A DNA stretch of 64,000 nt, from NCBI GenBank assembly GCA_018711185.1, contig DVIQ01000022.1, positions 56,373 to 120,372 on the forward strand, read 5' to 3'. A program made the position numbers and the translations under genes. This DNA comes from Candidatus Limivivens intestinipullorum (GTDB taxonomy: Bacteria > Bacillota > Clostridia > Lachnospirales > Lachnospiraceae). The notes beneath the pieces are model-generated. The model was not told where the DNA came from and made no database searches. It saw only the letters and a program-made list of their open reading frames with translations. Numbering within the stretch: the stretch's first letter is position 1; each line of letters opens with the position of its first letter. Positions 32,367-40,390 of this stretch are shown piece by piece.

Positions 32367-33779
32367 TCAGGAGTGCGCCAGCGTCAGGGAAAACGTAAAT
32401 TCCGTGCCGGTTCCTTCTGTACTGACAACATTAATATTTTCCCCATGGGCCTGGATGATTTCCTTCGCGATGGAAAGTCCCAGGCCCGTTCCTTTTTTAT
32501 CTTTTCCGCGGGATGAATCTCCCTTATAAAAACGTTCCCAGATTTTATTGATATTTTCTTTCGGAATGCCCTCTCCGTGATCCTTCACCGATACCAGCAC
32601 CTTGTCGTGCTGTTCTGAGGTTTCCAGACAGATCACGGAATTGGGATAGCTGAATTTAATGGCGTTGTCAATGAGGTTATAAAGCACCTGCTGGATTTTT
32701 CCCTTATCCGCGGATACAATCAAAGACGGCGCGTCAAAGGTGATCTGAAACTGGATGCCTTTCTGCCGGCATATGCCCTCGAAGGTGGCGGAGGTGCTGC
32801 GGATGACTTCGTTGATGTCAAATTCCTGGAGATCCAGAAGCACTTTTTTGTCGTCAAAGTTGTTGAGGGTCAGGAGGCCCTGGGTCAGGCTGTTCAGGCG
32901 TTCTGTCTCCGTCACTACGATTTTCAGATACCGCTCCTGCATTTCCGGCGGAATGGTTCCGTCCAGGATGGCTTCCACGTAGCCCTTGATTGAGGTAAGA
33001 GGCGAGCGGAAGTCATGGGAAATATTGGAGATAAACTTGCGCTGGTATTCTCCGGATTTGTTGATCTCGCCGGCCATATACTGCAGGGACGCGCCGATGA
33101 AGCCGATTTCGTCTTCATTATCCATGGAGAAACGGTAATTCAGATTTCCGGCGGCATACTCCGCCGCGGCGCCTGCTACCCGGTTCAGGGGGCGGTACAC
33201 GGTAAAAACATAGACTGCCAGAAGAATCAGGGCAAGCAGCAGGATGACGATAAGAACCAGATAACAGACGTTCATGAGGGCATACCGCTGATTGTCCAGA
33301 AGATCCAGGTCATAGTGCATCAGTACATAGCCTTTGGTAGTCAGATCCGTGTTTATGGGAGATGCCACGGTGAGCATTTCCGTGTCAAAGGATCCGTAGA
33401 AGTCGCCCCGCTGGTAATAATTTCCGGTCCATTCCGCCGGATTAAAGCCGGAAATACTGCGGGATGTGCCTGGCTCATATTTCTGGCCGGTGTCCAGGAC
33501 AACCTCTCCCTGGGCGTTCATAAGCCAGATCACCGTATCCTGGTAAGACGCGAGTGCGGAAAGGTTGTCGTACACATCGGAAAGCTCCGTGTTGTCCGAG
33601 ACGCGCTGGGCAAGGCGGCCGGAGGCCACCCGGCTGGTTTCCCGGTACATGCTTTCCGCCGTTGTCTGGACGAGATACTCCTTCAGAAGGGAATTGGCCA
33701 GCATGGACACGGAAATAAAGCTTAAAATGTAAAAGCAGCCGAAAGCGAACAGGAACTTTGCCAGAAGCAGACGCTTCAT
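32367..33779 (-). CDS. Sensor histidine kinase (PhoR/WalK-like)
   Basis: Membrane sensor of 470 aa. Two transmembrane helices (about 8-30 and 168-192) enclose an external sensory domain of about 135 residues. A HAMP domain (about 193-245) follows, then the dimerisation helix with H255 in ISNISHDFRSPLTSIKGY, and an ATPase domain with N box (NLIDNAIKFSYP), G1 (DHGEGIPKE) and G2 (GTGLGLSIAKEI). It overlaps its response regulator by four bases. This is the classical extracellular-sensing type, unlike the two short-loop kinases elsewhere in the window. Confidence 0.92.
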   Translation of the reverse strand: MKRLLLAKFLFAFGCFYILSFISVSMLANSLLKEYLVQTTAESMYRETSRVASGRLAQRVSDNTELSDVYDNLSALASYQDTVIWLMNAQGEVVLDTGQKYEPGTSRSISGFNPAEWTGNYYQRGDFYGSFDTEMLTVASPINTDLTTKGYVLMHYDLDLLDNQRYALMNVCYLVLIVILLLALILLAVYVFTVYRPLNRVAGAAAEYAAGNLNYRFSMDNEDEIGFIGASLQYMAGEINKSGEYQRKFISNISHDFRSPLTSIKGYVEAILDGTIPPEMQERYLKIVVTETERLNSLTQGLLTLNNFDDKKVLLDLQEFDINEVIRSTSATFEGICRQKGIQFQITFDAPSLIVSADKGKIQQVLYNLIDNAIKFSYPNSVICLETSEQHDKVLVSVKDHGEGIPKENINKIWERFYKGDSSRGKDKKGTGLGLSIAKEIIQAHGENINVVSTEGTGTEFTFSLTLAHS

Positions 33780-34480
33780 CGGTTTTTCACCTCGAATTTA
33801 TAACCGATACCCCAGACAGTGGCCAGGGCCCAGGTATCGTGATCCTTGATTTTCTCCCGGAGCCGCTTGATATGTACGTCCACAGTCCGGGTGTCGCCGA
33901 TATACTCATAACCCCAGATATGGTCCAGAAGCTGCTCTCTGGTGAATACCTGATTCGGCGAGGAGGCTAGGAAATACAGAAGCTCCAGCTCCTTGGGCGG
34001 CATGTCTACGGTTTTTCCCTTGTATTGTACGGAATAGTTCGTAAGGTTCACCACCAGGTCCGGGTACTCCACAACTTTTCCCGGAGTCTTGGAACCGTAG
34101 CCCTTTTCCGGCTGAAAACGGCGCAGAACGGCTTTCACCCTGGCAACCAGCTCTTTTGAGTCAAAGGGCTTGATCATATAGTCGTCCGCCCCAAGCTCCA
34201 GGCCCAGTACCTTATCAAAGACCTCGCCCTTGGCGGAGAGCATGATAATAGGCACGTTGGAACGCTGTCTGAGCTCCCTGCATACCTGGTAGCCGTCCAT
34301 TCCGGGCAGCATCAGATCCAGAAGAATCAGATTCGGCGCGAAGGAGTCAAACTCCCGCAGAGCGGCTTCGCCGTCCTCCACGATTTTGGTGTCAAAGCAT
34401 TCTTTTGTGAGATACAGAGCAATCAGCTCTGCGATATTCGTGTCATCGTCAACAATCATAATTCTCTGGCGAGTTGCCAT
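33776..34480 (-). CDS. OmpR/PhoB-family response regulator
   Basis: Response regulator of 234 aa with the acidic pocket D11-D12-D13, phosphoacceptor D55 (LILLDLMLPGMDGY), a conserved lysine in YMIKPFDSKEL, and a winged-helix domain that ends VWGIGYKFEV. AAAGGAGCG lies upstream of the ATG. It is the first gene of the pair and lies 62 bases after the mutS2 stop on the same strand, so read-through from mutS2 is possible. The stimulus cannot be inferred from sequence. Confidence 0.92.
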   Translation of the reverse strand: MATRQRIMIVDDDTNIAELIALYLTKECFDTKIVEDGEAALREFDSFAPNLILLDLMLPGMDGYQVCRELRQRSNVPIIMLSAKGEVFDKVLGLELGADDYMIKPFDSKELVARVKAVLRRFQPEKGYGSKTPGKVVEYPDLVVNLTNYSVQYKGKTVDMPPKELELLYFLASSPNQVFTREQLLDHIWGYEYIGDTRTVDVHIKRLREKIKDHDTWALATVWGIGYKFEVKNR

Positions 34481-34542
34481 GATTGAAAAACGCTCCTTTC
34501 CTTTTTGGGGGCTCGCGCGGCGAGCGCGCGAACCTGTTTTAT

Positions 34543-36921
34543 TTATTTTTTAAACTCTACGATAGTCACGCCGGAGTCCCCTTCGCCGAACTCGCCGAGG
34601 CGGTAGGTGTCCACGTTTTTCTGGCGGCGCAGGTAGTTGTGTACGGCCTTGCGCAGGGCGCCGGTGCCTTTGCCGTGGACAATGCGCACCTGGGGGATGT
34701 GGGCGATGTAGGCGTCGTCCAGATATTTGTCAAGCTCGGACAGGGCCTCGTCCACGGTTTTCCCAAGGAGATTGATCTCCGTGCCTACGGTGGCGGACTT
34801 GGACATGCGGATTTTTCCGCTCCCGGTCTTTTTAAGGCCCGGCGCATGGATTTCTTCCTCATCCAGCTTTTCCAGATCTTTGATATTTACCTGGGAGCGG
34901 AGAATGCCCATCTGGACGAACAAATCCCCTTTGGCGTTGGGAAGGCTGCTGACGGTTCCCTTTAAATTCAGACTCAGGACCTTTACGCTGTCCCCAAGCT
35001 TCAGATCGCCGGGGGAGAGGGCCTTTTTGGCCGGCGCGGGGGTCTTCATGGCCAGATGCTTTTCCACCCCGGCCATCTTTTCCCGAAGCTTTGCCCGTTC
35101 CTGTTCCATGGCCTTGGCAGTCATGCCTTCTTTGCCGTATTTGTTAAAGTTTTTAATAGTCTCGTCGGCGTAATCCTTGGCTTCCCGGAGAATTTTGCTG
35201 GCCTTTTCATTGGCCTCCCTAAGAATCCGGTCCCTGGACTCGTTCAGCCGCTCTGTTTTCTGCTCAAGCTGAGCCTTCAGCGTTTCTACTTGGGCTTTAT
35301 AGCTTTCAATCTCCTCCCGTTCCTTTTCAATGGTCAGCCGGCTGTGCTCTAAGTCGCTTAACAGATCCTCAAAGCTTTCGTCCTGCTCCGTCAGGCGGTT
35401 CCTGGCGTCCTGGATGATTTCCTGGGAAAGGCCAAGCTTACCGGAAATGGCGAAAGCGTTGCTCTTTCCGGGAATTCCGATGAGCAGCCGATAAGTGGGC
35501 CTTAAAGTTTCCACATTAAACTCGCAGCAGCCGTTTTCCACGCCAGGGGTGGTAAGTGCGTACACCTTCAGCTCACTGTAATGGGTGGTTGCCATGGCGC
35601 AGATGCCTTTCTGGCGCAGGCTTGCCAGAATGGAGGTGGCAAGGGCCGCGCCTTCGGTGGGATCGGTTCCCGCGCCAAGCTCATCGAAGAGCACCAGGCT
35701 TTTTTCATCCGCTTTTTTCAGGATCTCCACGATATTTGTCATGTGGGAGGAGAAGGTACTCAGGCTTTGTTCGATGCTCTGCTCGTCCCCGATATCGGCG
35801 AAGACTTCATCAAAAACCGACAGCTCGGAACGGTCAAAGGCCGGAATGTGAAGCCCTGCCTGCCCCATAAGGGTAAAAAGCCCTACGGTTTTCAAAGATA
35901 CGGTTTTTCCGCCGGTGTTCGGGCCGGTGATAATCAAAAGACGGAAATCCTTTCCCAGGTGAATGTCAATGGGAACCACTTTGTGTTTGTCCAGAAGCGG
36001 ATGGCGGCCCTTTTTAATATTGATCCATCCGGTCTCGTTGAAGATGGGCTCGGAGCCGTTGTAGGAGCGGGAAAGCTTTGCCTTCGCGAAAATGAAGTCC
36101 AGCTCCGTCAGAACGGCAATGTCCGCATGGAGTGCTTCCAGATTTTCCGCTGCCATGGAGCTTAAGGAGGCCAGAATCGCCTCGATCTCCTTTTCCTCGC
36201 GGATTTCCAGCTCCCGCAGGTCGTTGTTCAGCTTTATGACCGCCATGGGCTCCACAAAAAGCGTGGAGCCGGTGGAGGACTGGTCGTGAATCATACCCGG
36301 TACCTGGGCCTTGTGCTCCGCCTTGACGGGGATACAGTAACGGCCGTTCCGCATGGTGACCACGGCATCCTGGAGGTAGGTCCTGGTGGAGCCGTTGACC
36401 ATGGAGGTAAGCTGGGCATGGATTTTGTCGTTGATGGCGCGCATGGCGCGGCGAACCTGGCGCAGACCGGGGCTTGCGTCGTCGCTGATTTCCTCCTCCG
36501 AGGGCATGCAGCGCCGGATTTCCGCGGCAAGATTCGCCAGAGGCATCAGAGCCTCAAACCGACCGTCCAGGGAATCCCGGTTTTCGTCGGAGTTCTCCCG
36601 TCGGCCGTAGTTCTTTACGCGGGCGCAGATTTCCAGCAGGCGGCAGATGCGAAGGAGCTCTTCCGGGCTTAAAATACTGCCGATTTCCAGGCGCTTTAAA
36701 GAACCGCGGATATCCCGGATGCCCTGGAAGGAAATGCTTCCCTTCTGGCAAAGACGCATCACCGCGTCGCTGGTCTCCCGCTGAGCCTCCTGGATTTCCG
36801 GAAGGCTGCAGGAGGGCAGCAGGGAGCGGCAGCGGTCCTTCGCCAGCTCAGAGCCGGCAAGTTCCGTGAGCTGCTCGATAATTTTATTGTATTCCAGTAT
36901 TCGTAATGCTTTTTCGTTCAT
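34543..36921 (-). CDS. mutS2: MutS2 family protein
   Basis: ATPase/endonuclease of 792 aa. The core and lever helices (about 1-320) precede the ABC-type ATPase with Walker A TGPNTGGKT (ending near 340), Walker B LVLFDELGAGTDP and the ATTHYSELK H-loop. A long coiled coil (about 515-620) is followed by a C-terminal Smr nuclease domain (about 715-792) with VRIVHGKGTGALR. MutS2 proteins suppress recombination and, in Bacillus, rescue collided ribosomes. The ATG at 36921 has GGAGGT five bases upstream, better than the in-frame ATG 12 bases before it. Confidence 0.95.
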   Translation of the reverse strand: MNEKALRILEYNKIIEQLTELAGSELAKDRCRSLLPSCSLPEIQEAQRETSDAVMRLCQKGSISFQGIRDIRGSLKRLEIGSILSPEELLRICRLLEICARVKNYGRRENSDENRDSLDGRFEALMPLANLAAEIRRCMPSEEEISDDASPGLRQVRRAMRAINDKIHAQLTSMVNGSTRTYLQDAVVTMRNGRYCIPVKAEHKAQVPGMIHDQSSTGSTLFVEPMAVIKLNNDLRELEIREEKEIEAILASLSSMAAENLEALHADIAVLTELDFIFAKAKLSRSYNGSEPIFNETGWINIKKGRHPLLDKHKVVPIDIHLGKDFRLLIITGPNTGGKTVSLKTVGLFTLMGQAGLHIPAFDRSELSVFDEVFADIGDEQSIEQSLSTFSSHMTNIVEILKKADEKSLVLFDELGAGTDPTEGAALATSILASLRQKGICAMATTHYSELKVYALTTPGVENGCCEFNVETLRPTYRLLIGIPGKSNAFAISGKLGLSQEIIQDARNRLTEQDESFEDLLSDLEHSRLTIEKEREEIESYKAQVETLKAQLEQKTERLNESRDRILREANEKASKILREAKDYADETIKNFNKYGKEGMTAKAMEQERAKLREKMAGVEKHLAMKTPAPAKKALSPGDLKLGDSVKVLSLNLKGTVSSLPNAKGDLFVQMGILRSQVNIKDLEKLDEEEIHAPGLKKTGSGKIRMSKSATVGTEINLLGKTVDEALSELDKYLDDAYIAHIPQVRIVHGKGTGALRKAVHNYLRRQKNVDTYRLGEFGEGDSGVTIVEFKK

Positions 36922-37021
36922 GATTACCTCCATTGCCGCATTCGCTACTGTCTATTGTAACCGATATGGAGGAAAATGGGAAGAGGAGGTTTTTCCGGGA
37001 TTTGATATTGTTGTACGTCCC

Positions 37022-37076
37022 GGGCCTGCGCATATGCTGCGCAGACCGTAAGAACGTGATTTAGAAGTGCAAAAAG
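37022..37076 (-). repeat. Palindromic repeat, family A (right half, inverted, copy 2)
   Basis: Read on the minus strand this is TTTTGCACTTCTAAATCACG then TTCTTACGGTCTGCGCAGC, matching the right half of the copies at 42505-42560 and 50440-50490. It lies between mutS2 and the next, divergent gene. Confidence 0.65.
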
Positions 37077-37078
37077 TA

Positions 37079-37106
37079 CATGACATTCTCCGCCTGTCAT
37101 GATAGA
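37079..37106 (+). promoter_or_regulatory. Possible promoter with short dyad
   Basis: CATGACA (37079-37085) and TGTCATG (37095-37101) form a perfect 7-bp inverted repeat. ATGACA could serve as -35, with TAGACT 17 bases on as -10. Confidence 0.35.
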
Positions 37107-37146
37107 CTGGAATGAGAATTTTCGCAGCAATTTGGGAGGCCAGCTT

Positions 37147-38196
37147 ATGAATGTGAACGCACAAAATACAGAAGCGATTCCCTGGAAGGTCTATTTTTAC
37201 GGCGGCTTCTGGGGGCACCACGGCAGGGACCACGCCGGAACAGAAATTCCGGTCAACCATACGTTTGACTGGGAGGGAGAAGAATGGTTTGTCCCCGCCG
37301 TCTACGCCTGCGGACAGGGGCTTGTGATGGATCTTTTCTGCAAGGTTTCAAAGGAAGACGTCGAAGTCTTTGCACACAAGTGGAACCTCTCTCCGGAGAG
37401 CCGAAGCGATGACTTTGACCAGGAGCTTGTGGAGAACATTGAGGCGGAGAATCCTCTGAACAGCCATTTTCGTCCCTCTCTGATGCTGAACGGAAAAGAA
37501 CTCCCCCTTTTACATACCTGCGGCATGGCCTGGAATCCGGTTTTTCCGGAGGGAAACGATCCGGAAACAAAAGCGGTTCTTGCGCACTACGGCTTTGCCC
37601 CTTCCTTTGGCTGGAATATCTGCCGGGCGTATTTTTCCTGGGCTACAAAGAAAAAGCCGCGGATCAAATGCCTGCAGCTTACGCTGAATCCCCTGGCGGT
37701 TCCGGTTCCGGGCCCGCATTTTACGGTTCAAAAGCCGGGGGATTCGTTTTCCTTCACGCATCCCATCACGGGAACCACCCATACGCTGACGGTCCAGAGC
37801 CTGGAACCGCTGGAATTAGACGAGAAAGCGCTGGAATCCGAACCCTTTGGAGAGTGGCTGTTTCCTTCCCACGGCCTGGCTCTGTATTATAAGATTTCTC
37901 CCGGCCTTCCGGATCGGGCGGTGACGGTAACGGACTGCGTCTCCTCGGATGCGCCCATCCATAAAGGGCATGCATCTTCCGGTTTTGAGGCAAGGCCAAG
38001 CGGATGCGCGGCCATCGGAATCATCGGCGGAGCCGACGGCCCCACTTCCATTTTTCTGGCAGGAAAGGAGACACAACCAAAGGGAGGAGTTCTGGCCTGT
38101 TCCGCCCTGCATTTTCAGCCGGTTTCCCGAGTGGAGTGGCGGATTGTGTTTCATGAGAAGAGGAAGGGAAGCATCACGACTCTTTTTTCAGCATGA
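37147..38196 (+). CDS. Uncharacterised protein with GGADGPTSI motif
   Basis: Protein of 349 aa that I do not recognise. It starts at 37147 after GGGAGG. It has no signal peptide or membrane helix. The N-terminal region contains conserved-looking blocks such as YFYGGFWGHHGRDHAG, FDWEGEEWFVPAVYACGQGLVMD and FAPSFGWNICRAYFSWATKKKP. Near the C-terminus, residues 292-305 read IIGGADGPTSIFLAGK; the same motif ends the M56 protease at 9.3 kb, although the proteins are otherwise unrelated. Codon use looks like its neighbours. The gene ends 18 bases before a decayed pseudogene on the other strand. Confidence 0.75.
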   Translation: MNVNAQNTEAIPWKVYFYGGFWGHHGRDHAGTEIPVNHTFDWEGEEWFVPAVYACGQGLVMDLFCKVSKEDVEVFAHKWNLSPESRSDDFDQELVENIEAENPLNSHFRPSLMLNGKELPLLHTCGMAWNPVFPEGNDPETKAVLAHYGFAPSFGWNICRAYFSWATKKKPRIKCLQLTLNPLAVPVPGPHFTVQKPGDSFSFTHPITGTTHTLTVQSLEPLELDEKALESEPFGEWLFPSHGLALYYKISPGLPDRAVTVTDCVSSDAPIHKGHASSGFEARPSGCAAIGIIGGADGPTSIFLAGKETQPKGGVLACSALHFQPVSRVEWRIVFHEKRKGSITTLFSA

Positions 38197-38213
38197 CCCG
38201 GCATTTCTATGGT

Positions 38214-39341
38214 CTCTGCATCGCCGGTTTCCAAAGCTTCACAAAATGCTTTCAGCGTATCTTCGTCTTCCTCAACGGATTCCCTGAACATCTGCATAAT
38301 CTGACTTTTTGATAGTGTTTTCCGTCCGAAGTTCCGCGCTGGGTCAGGTATCCGGTCGTAAACAATACACTCCAAATATTGTCCACAGAATCAAAAATCC
38401 TGTTATACGTCAAATCTTCATGTATTTCCTTTGTTACCGACTCGCCGGCAATCAGCGCTTCTATTTCATTTTTGGCCAGTCCATTTCCGATTTTTTTGAT
38501 AAAACGGCGAACCACATCATTGCTGCTGGTGTTTGACCAGTAATCCTGCGGGGGCAGCGTTTTCTTTACCTGAAGTTTATTCCCGCGAGCAACGAGCCAA
38601 GCGGACATGCTTGCATGTCCATTTGGCGGTGCTGTGTGCCGGTGGCACACGTTTAGCACCGACCGAAACGGAGTGTAGAAAGCCGCGAGGGTCAAATACC
38701 CCGCAGCTCTGCTACGCTGCAAGTTTGATGCCCCGTAGCTTGCTGCGGGGTTTTTGACTTACATAGTTGACCACGTCCCAGGGGCAGTACACATCCGCGT
38801 CTCCGAACCGGTATCCGTCATACCATTCCTTTATCGTGTCGTATTTGTCACTTAAATCATAATAGGACAGCATGTTTCTGACTTCTTCATCGGTAAAACC
38901 AAAACAGGAATCGCAGTCCTCATCCGTAATGGAGAAAATAGTGGGATTATTCAGCCCGGTAAAAATACTCTCCTTTGATACCCGCAGGTATCCGGTCAAA
39001 ACCGCGAAATAAAGACTGTCATTTGTTTTAAGTACCTGCTCAAACATGTTTCGGATCAAAAGCACCATTTTGTCATAATAATGTTGTTCGTTTGCCTTTG
39101 CCAGCGGTACGTCATATTCGTCAATCAAAACTATGACTTTTTGTCCGTAATGCTTCTCCAGCAGCATGGATAAAACTTTCAAGCTTCCCATCAGTACCGA
39201 ATCCGGCATACGAAAGCTTTCGGTACCGCTTGTATCCACACAGACAAGTTGTTTATACTGTTCCTTCTCTCTCTTAGTCAATCGGTTGTCGTCCAGCAAA
39301 AACTGAAAACGCATCGCTTCATTCCCGATAACAGAACACAT
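38214..39341 (-). pseudogene. AAA-ATPase-like / PD-(D/E)XK protein, broken by repeat insertion
   Basis: Pieces of one gene of the AAA-ATPase_like (PF09820) family, whose intact members have an ATPase domain and a C-terminal nuclease-like domain. From 39341 down to about 38757 the frame encodes KVIVLIDEYDVPLAKAN, LTGYLRVSKESIFTGLNN and EWYDGYRFGDADVYCPWDVVNYVS. There it is interrupted by about 190 bases of repeat. Homology resumes at about 38554 with PQDYWSNTSSNDVVRRFI and runs to TQRGTSDGKHY, shifts frame near 38350, continues as IMQMFRESVEEDEDTLKAFCEALETGDAE, and then ends. The Walker A region at the 5-prime end is missing. It cannot make a functional protein. Confidence 0.85.
38575..38757 (+). 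repeat. Palindromic repeat, family C (inserted copy)
   Basis: An insertion of about 180-195 bases that splits the AAA-ATPase pseudogene. It folds into several hairpins: GGACATGC with GCATGTCC, GGTGCT-TGTGCC with GGCACA-AGCACC, and CCCCGCAGC with GCTGCGGGG. Its right end, GGGGTTTTTGACTT, is identical to the end of the repeat at 17024-17079, and GCACCGACCGAAACG is shared with 15080-15094. Confidence 0.75.
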
Positions 39342-39358
39342 GTTTGTCAGCAGTTATT

Positions 39359-39455
39359 TGCGCAGACCTGGTCTGATGTTTACCCGAAGTTATTGTGCAT
39401 GGCCAGACGCAAACACCTGCTGTTTGCAGTGCAAGAAGATGATTCAGCTGTACAA
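39359..39455 (+). repeat. Degenerate family A end joined to family B repeat (copy 3)
   Basis: TGCGCAGACCTGG...GTTTACC (39360-39384) resembles the right terminus of family A. It is followed by ACGCAAACACCTGCTGT and AAGAAGATGATTCAGCTG, the core of family B. The rest of 39342-39616 shows no gene except the start region of the next ABC operon. Confidence 0.5.
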
Positions 39456-39616
39456 ACTTTCACCAGATGTAAGTATTTTCCCGTCTGCCTCTGTGCTATG
39501 ATAAGAACAGATGCAGCGATTCAGAAAGCCCATGCCTTTTGCCGCGCCGGCTGTAAAAAAGAACGCTGCGAGAGGCAGTCCGGGTTTGCCGGAGAAAATG
39601 ACAGGAGGAAACGCGT

Positions 39617-40390
39617 ATGGAACCGATTCTTGAAATTGATTCTTTGAAAAAGTATTATGGAAAAACGGGGAACCAGACCAGGGCCCTGGAAAATATTACG
39701 TTCCAGGTGATGCCAGGGGAGTTCCTTGGGATTATGGGAAGCAGCGGTTCGGGGAAAACCACGCTGCTGAACTGCATCGCCACGGTGATCCGCCCAAGCG
39801 GCGGAAGGATCGTTATGGGGGGAAAGGAGATTCAGAAACTTGCGGGAGCCGGCCTGGCCAGGTACCGGGGTAGGGAGATCGGCTATCTGTTTCAGAATTT
39901 TGAACTTCTGGAAAACCTCACCGGACGGGAAAATATTCTGCTTCCTTTGTCTCTGCATAAAATCCGGGAGGAGGAGAGCCGCAGGAGACTGGAAAAGCTG
40001 GCTTCGTATCTGGAAATAACGGATGTGCTGGAGAAGTTCCCGGCCCAGATGTCCGGAGGACAGAAGCAGAGAGTGGCGGCGGCCAGGGCATTGATCTTAA
40101 AACCGTCCCTGGTGCTGGCGGACGAACCCACCGGCGCCTTGGACTCGAAAAATGCCAGGACCCTGATGGAAAAGCTTTCCGGCTTAAAGGGCGAGGACGG
40201 CGCGACGGTGCTGATGGTGACCCATGACGCCGGCGCGGCCAGCTACTGCGGGCGGATTCTCTTTATCCGGGACGGCATGATTTTTCATGAGCTGCGAAAG
40301 GATATCCCGCGGGAAAGCCGCAAAGCCTTTTATGAGAGAATTTTAAAGGCCATGGCGCAGATGGGAGGAGGCAGCGAGTATGTTCTTTAA
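39617..40390 (+). CDS. Bce-type ABC transporter ATP-binding protein
   Basis: ATPase of 257 aa with Walker A GSSGSGKTT (about 41-49), signature MSGGQKQRVA, Walker [13 protein letters not shown] and the H-loop VTHDA. The ADEPTGALDSKNA motif is that of BceA/VraD-type ATPases, which with their permease free bacitracin-like peptides from the membrane. GACAGGAGG precedes the ATG. It overlaps the permease by 11 bases and starts an operon with a two-component pair. Confidence 0.9.
   Translation: MEPILEIDSLKKYYGKTGNQTRALENITFQVMPGEFLGIMGSSGSGKTTLLNCIATVIRPSGGRIVMGGKEIQKLAGAGLARYRGREIGYLFQNFELLENLTGRENILLPLSLHKIREEESRRRLEKLASYLEITDVLEKFPAQMSGGQKQRVAAARALILKPSLVLADEPTGALDSKNARTLMEKLSGLKGEDGATVLMVTHDAGAASYCGRILFIRDGMIFHELRKDIPRESRKAFYERILKAMAQMGGGSEYVL

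Noticed and set aside
38252..38722. A separate 156-aa gene on the minus strand
   Set aside because: Its first third is translated repeat and the rest continues the pseudogene, so it is not an independent gene.
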